DNA of 64,000 nt from Aneurinibacillus soli (GTDB lineage: Bacteria > Bacillota > Bacilli > Aneurinibacillales > Aneurinibacillaceae): NCBI RefSeq assembly GCF_002355375.1, contig NZ_AP017312.1, positions 2,063,001-2,127,000 of the forward strand, given 5' to 3'. This document shows, one piece after another, positions 58,111-64,000 of this stretch (the first letter of the stretch is position 1; each line of letters begins with the position of its first letter). A model generated the notes under the pieces. That model was not told where the DNA came from and searched no databases. It saw nothing but the letters and a program-made list of their open reading frames with translations. A program made the translations under genes and the position numbers.

Positions 58111-58543
58111 CGCCTATATTCTTTTCACCGTCTCAACACATGTCGAGTGCGTGGTAAAGCTATATTTGAGAGAGAGAACGTAAGGAAATATAAGTAAAGA
58201 AAAAAGCATCTGCTGAGAAATTGGCAGGTGCTTTTTTTGTCTATTACCTTTAGGGAATTATTGTATAATAGTTCCAGGGGAGGAGATAGACAACGAAAGA
58301 GGCCGTTCATTTTATTGACGATGAACTTATTCCGCTATCGTCAACCACATCTCCAGAAGAAACTCGAAACAGACCAAGTATTTAAACATGTCGTCAAATT
58401 TTCCAAAACTGTTTCAGTCATTTAATGTGGTTAAGCTTTTATCATAAAATAAGTTTGAGTAAGTAAAGCACTGCTTTTTCTTTTAGTTATGAAGGCATAG
58501 TTCATGGATATGTACATGAATCCATAAAACTCCTTGTTTCTGA
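58111..58543. other. Intergenic region with terminator and no clear gene
   Basis: It holds the export operon terminator (58199-58240). A TATAAT at about 58264 precedes GGGGAGGAG and a short ORF that begins out of phase with any known family (65 codons at most). It may be a remnant; I see no supported gene. Confidence 0.35.
58199..58240 (+). terminator. Export operon terminator
   Basis: AAAAAGCA.CTGC pairs with GCAG.TGCTTTTTTT. Confidence 0.82.
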
Positions 58544-59787
58544 GTAACTATTCAGCCTGTGGATAGTTACTTTTTTTAGATTACATGTCTATACGTTCCT
58601 GTTTCCGTTAAAAATGAGGAAAACAGGAGGTGAAAACTATGAAACGGAAAGAGATCCTCGCGGTATATCATCAAGGTCCCGAAGCTGTTGTCCAACTTGT
58701 TGAATCCCTTTTCTCGCGTATTGAAAAGCTGGAAGCACGGGTTCAACAACTTGAGAACCAGGGTAAAAAAAACTCCAAAAACAGCCACAAGCCGCCATCT
58801 ACCGACGAATTTTATAAGCCGAAACCGAAAAGTCTCCGGCAAAAAACCAATCGAAAACCTGGCGGACAGCCTGGACATGTCGGTTACACCTTAGAACGTG
58901 TAGAGAATCCGGATCATATCGTGGTTCACTCCGTGACCGACTGTTCTTCTTGTGGCGGTTCGTTAAGACACGTACCCGTCCTTCATTTTGATGAAACCGG
59001 CATGCGTGTAGAAGGAAAACGACAGTGGCTTCATGTCGCCAGTACATCACAGGCTACGGCGTATCTGATTCATCCAAGCCGAGGAAAAAAAGCGATGGAA
59101 ACGATGAAGATCCTTCCTCGTTTTCAAGGAACGGCGGTCCATGATGCCTGGTCGCCTTACTTCTCCTATTCCACTAAGCATGCCCTGTGCCATGCCCATC
59201 ATTTGCGGGAATTGACGGCCATATGGGAGGAATATGGACAAGTATGGGCCAACGGCATGATCGCCTTTCTTCTTTTTGGCAAGGAAGTAAAGGAAGAAGA
59301 TGCCGCATCGTGTGCCGCCAACATAAATCACTGGAAAGCGGCATATGCCCGTATTCTTAAGCGTGCAGGAGGAGAGCTTCAACGATCAGGATTGGATGGT
59401 CCTCAGTCAGAAAAAGGCAAGCAGCATCCGGCTAAAAATCTATATGATCGGCTCAACCGATATATAGAAGAGGTATTGGCTTTTCTGACAAATCCTCTGG
59501 TTCCGTTTGACAACAATCAGGCAGAACGAGATGTGCGCATGGTCAAAATCAAACAAAAGATTTCGGGAACATTCCGAAGTGAGCATGGTCCACAAACGTT
59601 TTGTCGTCTTCGTGGATTGATTTCGACCGCCCGGAAGCAAGGACGCAACGTATTACAGACTCTGGAGTGTGCCGTTACCGGACAATCCCTTTCCTTTTTT
59701 CCAGAATAACACCGGAGGTAGTTCCGTAAGGAATTATCTCTATTTGTGCTGTCTAGCAAACAAGGTCGTAACAGGCTGAACAGTTAC
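58544..59787. mobile_element. IS66-family element, internally deleted
   Basis: The terminal inverted repeats are GTAACTATTCAGCCTGT (58544-58560) and, in reverse complement, GTAACTGTTCAGCCTGT (59771-59787), matching at 16 of 17. Between them is one transposase gene with an internal in-frame deletion. The usual IS66 accessory ORFs are absent and no 8-bp target duplication is seen, so the copy is probably immobile by itself. Confidence 0.82.
58639..59709 (+). pseudogene. IS66-family transposase with internal deletion
   Basis: A frame of about 356 residues against the usual 480-540. The N-terminal coiled coil and KNSKNSHKPPSTD, RKPGGQPGHVGYTL and the zinc motif CSSCGGSLRHVP are present. The chain then jumps directly to VLHFDETGMRVEGKRQWLHVAST, the middle of the DDE domain, so roughly 130 residues with the first catalytic region are gone. 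The C-terminal NNQAERDVRMVKIKQKISG is intact. ATG at 58639 has AGGAGGTG upstream. The protein should be inactive. Confidence 0.88.
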
Positions 59788-59871
59788 CTCTATCGCAGGG
59801 TTATGAGAAATGAATAGCTCGATAGTAGCAATTTTACAATTTTATCTTAAACTAGTAGTGGGGGAACATCT

Positions 59872-61114
59872 ATGAAAAGTATACTGAAAAAGTGGGGTCA
59901 ATTGAGTCTGGTAAAACAAATAATTGTAGGTTTGATTATTGGTACTATCCTGGCTGTAACGATCCCCGGAGCAGCAAAACCTGTTGTAATTTTAGGCTCT
60001 TTATTTGTAGGTGCTTTGAAAGCAATTGCACCTGTGTTGGTACTCTTCTTGGTTATGTCGGCCATCGCTCAACATAAGAGTGGGCACCAAACCAATATGA
60101 AATCCATTATCTTTCTATATCTTTTAGGAACCTTTTTAGCTGGATTAATCGCTGTTATTGCAAGTTTTATTTTTCCTGTAAGCTTAATACTTGCAAAGGG
60201 TGCTGAGGGTTTTGCGGCTCCTGGCAGTGTTGTAGAGGTTCTCAAAAAATTACTGCTGAACGTTGTTGATAAACCCAGTTAAGGCCATTCATAATGCGAA
60301 CTATATCGGTATTTTAGCTTGGGCGACACTTCTTGGTTTGGCTTTACGAAATGCCCCTGATACGACAAAAACAATGATTTCTAATCTTTCAGATGCTGTA
60401 TCTAAAATGGTTACATGGGTGATTAAGTTTGCACCATTAGGAATCATGGGTCTAGTATTTGAGTCTATTACTAAAAATGGAATTGAGTCGTTACTAGGCT
60501 ATGGGAGATTACTTGCCGTTTTGCTTGGTTGTATGGTCTTCGTGGCGCTTGTTGTCAATCCAATCATTGTGTTCGTAGTTATACGTCAAAACCCGTTCCC
60601 GCTTGTTTTTAAGTGCTTAAAGGAAAGCGGTGTTACAGCATTCTTTACACGTAGCTCAGCTGCAAATATTCCTGTAAATATGAGATTATGTAAAAATCTA
60701 GGTTTGGATAAGGATAGTTATTCCGTATCCATTCCATTAGGTGCAACCATTAATATGGGTGGTGCCGCTGTTACGATTTCTGTTTTGACACTTGCAGCGG
60801 TTCATACACTTGGTATTCAGGTGGACGTTCCTACAGCAATCATCCTCAGTGTACTATCAGCTGTATGTGCTTGTGGTGCTTCAGGGGTTGCTGGCGGCGG
60901 ATCCTTGTTACCGATTCCTCTAGCATGCAGCTTGTTTGGAATCCCAGCTGATGTTGCTATGCAGGTAGTTGGAGTAGGCTTTATCATCGGTGTTTTACAA
61001 GACTCTTGTGAAACAGCACTTAACTCATCTACAGACGTACTTTTCACAGCAACAGCGGAATTTAAAGAGTGGCGTAAAGAAGGAAAAGAAATAAATATCA
61101 ACAAAGCAGCATAA
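59872..61114 (+). pseudogene. sstT: Serine/threonine:sodium symporter gene with frameshift
   Basis: Two overlapping frames (59872-60282 and 60263-61114) give one SstT-like transporter of about 413 residues. The first ends [10 protein letters not shown] and the second starts [17 protein letters not shown]. Removing one A from the run in GATAAACCC restores a single frame. Sequence features are the dicarboxylate/amino acid:cation symporter helices, [17 protein letters not shown] and [20 protein letters not shown], as in E. coli SstT. The frameshift is in a homopolymer, so either a recent mutation or a sequencing error is possible. GTGGGGGAA precedes the ATG. Confidence 0.88.
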
Positions 61115-61141
61115 AGAAGAAATCTTCTTATCGGGTGATTG

Positions 61142-61195
61142 AACTGCACCCCAATTGCTAGAATCGACTAGCAATTGGAGGTGTAGTTTTTTTTT
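61142..61195. terminator. Terminator after sstT
   Basis: CTGCACCCCAATTGCTAG pairs with CTAGCAATTGGAGGTGTAG and is followed by nine T. Confidence 0.85.
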
Positions 61196-61450
61196 ATGGA
61201 AAAGTTGAACCTAGTATTTATCAAGAAAGATGGTAAAGTGAATGTGAAAGTTTCAGTAAAATATCTAGATCAAGAAACGAAAGTAACGTAAATTTCACAG
61301 TATGTCTTGAATTTACAGAAAAACGAGAATTGGATCATTATAAAATAAAAGAAGGAATCGGCATAGATGTTTGCTCAACAAATACGAAATGTGTGGCATC
61401 ATTGATGAATATAATAGTGGAGATAAAAAACAAGGCTCTTACAGATGTTG
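61196..61450 (+). pseudogene. Degenerate ORF fragments, possibly a transposon-encoded protein
   Basis: Short broken frames read MEKLNLVFIKKDGKVNVKV and, in another frame, VCLEFTEKRELDHYKIKEGIGIDV. The last part has some similarity to the start of the RuvC domain in IS605-type TnpB (GIDVG), but the match is short. No ribosome site is present. It is treated as decayed DNA; identity is uncertain. Confidence 0.25.
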
Positions 61451-61476
61451 ACCAAACAACACCGTAAGAGCCTTAT
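61432..61476. repeat. Inverted repeat with loop
   Basis: AAGGCTCTTAC and GTAAGAGCCTT are perfect complements around a 21-base loop. This may be a terminator or the end of a decayed mobile element. Confidence 0.5.
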
Positions 61477-61542
61477 TACTATGTATTAATCTAAAAAATC
61501 ATTTCTCAACGCCAAAACTTACGCTTGATGGCTGACTGGAAC

Positions 61543-61770
61543 AAAGCTTGTCGGAAGCGGAGAAGGGAGGAGTAAGGAACGTCTTTACGCGACTACCCAG
61601 CGGAAGGGGGCAGGCGAACGGGCTTTTGCCCACAACACCTCATCGAGAAACATCCCTGCTTCCTCTTTTGTGGGCGAGTTCGCAGGCCCCCTGGAGCGGC
61701 CAGTCTCTACATCTTTGCCAAGCGTAACCAAGTGACTGGCTTCTTCCTTCTCCGCTCCGCCACCAAACTT
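61543..61770 (+). repeat. Dispersed hairpin repeat, copy G (full length)
   Basis: The outer stem CGGAAGCGGAGAAGG pairs with CCTTCTCCGCTCCG, the inner TTACGC pairs with GCGTAA (GTACGC/GCGTAC in copies A and D), and the tip is GCCCACAA/TTGTGGGC. Upstream bases CAAAACTTACGCTTGATGGC also resemble those before copy C. It lies 50 kb from the other copies, which shows the family is dispersed. The 61477-61836 gap holds nothing else. Confidence 0.85.
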
Positions 61771-61836
61771 AGTAATTCCACCAACCATAAAGCCTATCTT
61801 TTGGCATTGAATCTGCATTATGATCCCACAACTAGA

Positions 61837-62670
61837 TTAGCGGCGCAACAACCCCAAATCCACTTCTGGCACAAGTCCTTCTTTGGCAGCCCGCCCAAGC
61901 AAAGCCTCTACAGCCGCATACCCATCTTCCCCTAAATCTCCAGTAAACGAATTCACATACAAATCAATATGCGCCTTGGCCACTTCAGGTGACAACTCCT
62001 GCGCATGCTGCATCACATACTCCTTCGATACCTCAGGATGTGCCCACGCATACTTCACCGAAGCACGAACCCAGTTCGTAAGTGACTCCAAATCCATCGA
62101 ACGACGAGCAATAATCGCTCCAAGCGGGATCGGCAGACCGGTATCCGCTTCCCACCAATTTCCCAAATCAACAAGCAAATTCAGCCCATATTCAGGATAC
62201 GTAAAACGGGCTTCATGAATAACCAACCCGGCATCAATCAAACCATCGCGCACAGCAGGCATAATCTCATTAAACGGCATCACAACAATCTCGCCCACAC
62301 CGCCGGGCACATTTTGCGCAGCCCACAATCGGAAAAGCAGATAGGCAGTTGACCGCTCACTCGGTACAGCAACCCGCAGACCGGAGAGAGCAGCAGGATC
62401 ATGGCTACCGTCTTTTGTCAGAACGAGTGGACCACAGCCCCGGCCAAGTGCCCCGCCGCATGGGAGCAGTGCGTACTCCGATAGCACCCACGGAAGAGCC
62501 GCGTACGAAATTTTGAGCACGTCCGGTCCGGTAGAGCTGGCAGCTAAACGGTTCGTAATATCAATATCCGCGTATGTAACGTCAAGCTCTGGCGCACCGG
62601 ACACAAGTCCGTGTACCCAGGCGTGAAACACAAAGGTGTCATTTGGACAAGGTGAAAAAGCGATATTCAT
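61837..62670 (-). CDS. mqnD: 1,4-dihydroxy-6-naphthoate synthase (futalosine pathway)
   Basis: A 277-residue periplasmic-binding-fold enzyme. Motifs are the start IAFSPCPNDTFVFHAWVHG, DVLKISYAALPWVL, CGGALGRGCGPLVL and the later GLVIHEARFTYPEYGL and LPIPLGAIIARRSM. It converts cyclic dehypoxanthine futalosine to 1,4-dihydroxy-6-naphthoate in the alternative menaquinone pathway. Its ATG overlaps the mqnB stop by four bases, so the two are translationally coupled. Confidence 0.95.
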   Translation of the reverse strand: MNIAFSPCPNDTFVFHAWVHGLVSGAPELDVTYADIDITNRLAASSTGPDVLKISYAALPWVLSEYALLPCGGALGRGCGPLVLTKDGSHDPAALSGLRVAVPSERSTAYLLFRLWAAQNVPGGVGEIVVMPFNEIMPAVRDGLIDAGLVIHEARFTYPEYGLNLLVDLGNWWEADTGLPIPLGAIIARRSMDLESLTNWVRASVKYAWAHPEVSKEYVMQHAQELSPEVAKAHIDLYVNSFTGDLGEDGYAAVEALLGRAAKEGLVPEVDLGLLRR

Positions 62671-63338
62671 GATAAAACCTCCAATAAGACTGAACTGGCT
62701 GATTCAAGCATTTGTAAAGCTTCTTTAATGCGCCAAGCATCCCGGTCACGTGGACCGACTGGATTCGAGATGGCGCGGATTTCTAAGACAGGTATACCAT
62801 GCTGGTGAGCTGCGGTCGCTACGCCGTATCCTTCCATGCCTTCGGCGGCAGCCCCGGGCACTCGTGCGGCGAGCTCCTGGGCAGTTGCTGCAGTTCCGGT
62901 CGTGGTCGATACGGTAAGGATCGGTCCGGTTGTGGTTGGGAATCCCGCAGCTTGTAGTGCTTCTACTACCTGGGCTACCATGCGGGTGTCAACTGGAACA
63001 CGGGCTGAGCCGAAGCCTAGCTCATCAATGCTTATGAAGCCGTCGGGTGTTTGTGACCCCAGATCAGCAGCGATAATCTCATTCGCTACGACGAGCGATC
63101 CGATCTCAGCCTGTCCGACGAATCCACCCGCGATGCCCATGTTTATAACTAAGCTGTAGGAAGTGGTTGCGAGCGCGGTTGCGGTACTTGCTGCGGCCGA
63201 CGCGAGACCGACGCCGCCTACTCGGACGTCGAACGTACTGTTCCCGTGAAGTCCGCGCAATATCGCATCTCTCTCTGCTGAGACAGAGGTCATAATCAGT
63301 ATGCGCTGTGCTGATTTTGTTCGTCTATCTACATTCAT
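62667..63338 (-). CDS. mqnB: Futalosine hydrolase
   Basis: A 223-residue nucleosidase of the MTA/SAH type. Motifs are NMGIAGGF near the substrate site, GSLVVANEIIAADLGSQTPDGF and AAEGMEGYGVATAAHQHGIPVLEIRAISNPVGPRDRDAW, which contains the catalytic Glu-Gly-Met-Glu and ribose-binding residues. It releases hypoxanthine from futalosine. Coupled to mqnD; the pair indicates that this organism makes menaquinone by the futalosine route, at least in part. Confidence 0.94.
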   Translation of the reverse strand: MNVDRRTKSAQRILIMTSVSAERDAILRGLHGNSTFDVRVGGVGLASAAASTATALATTSYSLVINMGIAGGFVGQAEIGSLVVANEIIAADLGSQTPDGFISIDELGFGSARVPVDTRMVAQVVEALQAAGFPTTTGPILTVSTTTGTAATAQELAARVPGAAAEGMEGYGVATAAHQHGIPVLEIRAISNPVGPRDRDAWRIKEALQMLESASSVLLEVLS

Positions 63339-63527
63339 TACGATAATCCTTTCTTATTGGCTCCGATCTGTTCGGCTATATAAAAAACGCTCTCATTCAA
63401 ACTTACCGTAATAAAGGAAGAAAGTCTATGGGAGAACCAAACATACGTATGTGCATACAACAGTTTGCTTTTGTATAAAAAAACAGGTACTCATGGAAAA
63501 TAACAAAATAACAAAGGAGGGATTAGA

Positions 63528-63899
63528 ATGAGTGAAAAAAACATACTTGCGTATTTTAAAAGTCCAGAAGAAGCAGAGAAAGCGAAGGCAGAACTACAGG
63601 CACTTGGAACGATTGATATGCAGATCGACCGTATTTCCCGATTTCCGGGAGATGGTATTGAGCGTGTAATGAACCCGATTACGGGAAACATGTCTTCTCT
63701 CGCTGATGTGACACTGGGTGCAGATGTGACGGATCGAAATGCAGGCATCCTGTTAGCGGCGGATGTTGGAGCAAGCGGGATGAGTGACGGGGGACAGGAT
63801 GATACAACAGGCCGGGATATTTTACTAACGGTCGTTGTGGAAGAAAGCAAGCATCATGCTGCATTGCAGATTGTGGGGAAAAACGGGGGCATGCAATGA
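63528..63899 (+). CDS. Hypothetical protein, YflT/GsiB-like general stress layout (123 aa)
   Basis: ATG has AAAGGAGGG upstream. The product (MSEKNILAYFKSPEEAEKAKAELQALG, then GADVTDRNAGILLAADVGASGMSDG and DILLTVVVEESKHHAALQIV) has a beta-alpha-beta start that resembles YflT/GSP17M-type stress proteins and heavy-metal-like folds. No catalytic motif is present. It lies before a UspA-like gene, which fits a stress role, but this is inference. Confidence 0.65.
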   Translation: MSEKNILAYFKSPEEAEKAKAELQALGTIDMQIDRISRFPGDGIERVMNPITGNMSSLADVTLGADVTDRNAGILLAADVGASGMSDGGQDDTTGRDILLTVVVEESKHHAALQIVGKNGGMQ

Positions 63900-63977
63900 T
63901 GTAGCATAAGCAGATACGAATTATGGTGTATAATAGAAAAGTACTGAAATATTTGACATGGCCGGGAGGAGAAACGT

Positions 63978-64000
63978 ATGTTTCAAAAAATTGTAGTAGC
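63978..64000 (+). CDS. Start of a UspA-like universal stress protein gene (partial)
   Basis: ATG at 63978 follows GGGAGGAG. Only MFQKIVVA can be read before the window ends, which is the usual start of UspA-domain proteins (MFxKILVAVDGS). A TATAAT at about 63931 may be its -10 box. Confidence 0.55.

Noticed and set aside
58324-58425. Short ORF starting MNLFRYRQPHLQKK as a transposase fragment
   Set aside because: It is too short, with no recognisable motif beyond a vague resemblance to transposase starts.
1-64000. tRNA, rRNA and CRISPR arrays
   Set aside because: No T-loop plus CCA-stem patterns, rRNA cores or regularly spaced direct repeats were found by eye.

Overview
The window looks like chromosome of a mid-GC, spore-forming Gram-positive bacillus of the Aneurinibacillus/Brevibacillus type. 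Evidence: strong AGGAGG ribosome sites with frequent GTG and TTG starts, adjacent parE-parC, a YaaH-like LysM/GH18 cortex hydrolase, a YdeB-like CarD protein, futalosine-pathway menaquinone genes, and a self-sufficient CYP102A-type P450. No rRNA, tRNA or CRISPR array was seen. The genus is inferred from family resemblance only.

Layout. 1-13.2 kb: housekeeping genes (acyl-CoA ligase end, nth, a small zinc-ribbon gene behind a structured leader, pepF, a cell-wall amidase, a YitT protein, PAP2 phosphatase, phosphodiester glycosidase, rarD), separated by several copies of a large hairpin repeat. 13.2-19.4 kb: a spore cortex hydrolase gene cut in two by about 5 kb that carries a large serine recombinase and cargo (cold-shock protein, CarD protein, DinB-fold protein, a frameshifted lipoprotein and small ORFs). 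The two gene ends share a 5-bp core and rejoin in frame to about 425 codons, so this looks like a skin-type element excised during sporulation. 19.6-30.4 kb: stress membrane protein, metallo-hydrolase, RNA methyltransferase, a MASE3-GGDEF-EAL protein, a SUMF1-fold protein, and a TetR/membrane-FAD-oxidoreductase pair around a palindromic operator. 30.4-36.8 kb: a sigma-54 circuit made of a histidine kinase, an NtrC-type regulator, two divergent iron alcohol dehydrogenases and an AhpD-like protein. The intergenic region holds a textbook -24/-12 promoter, two phased palindromes and a cre-like site.

36.9-47.6 kb: proline dehydrogenase, CBS protein, thiM-thiE, parE-parC, an S1-domain protein and pyrB. 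47.9-51.7 kb: a TetR repressor gene in one operon with a P450-BM3-like fusion enzyme. 53.8-58.1 kb: a compact peptide-export locus. It encodes a proline-rich precursor with a double-glycine leader, a cytoplasmic parvulin prolyl isomerase, and a 1022-residue transporter fusing two cyclic-nucleotide-binding domains, a C39 leader peptidase and an ABC exporter. 58.5-61.8 kb: an internally deleted IS66 element, a frameshifted sstT and another hairpin repeat. 61.8-64 kb: mqnB-mqnD, a small stress-like protein and the start of a UspA-like gene.

The strongest candidates for something new are the recombinase element interrupting the cortex hydrolase gene, the prolyl-isomerase/cNMP-PCAT peptide-export locus, and the dispersed hairpin family (seven copies here), whose stems show compensatory base changes between copies.
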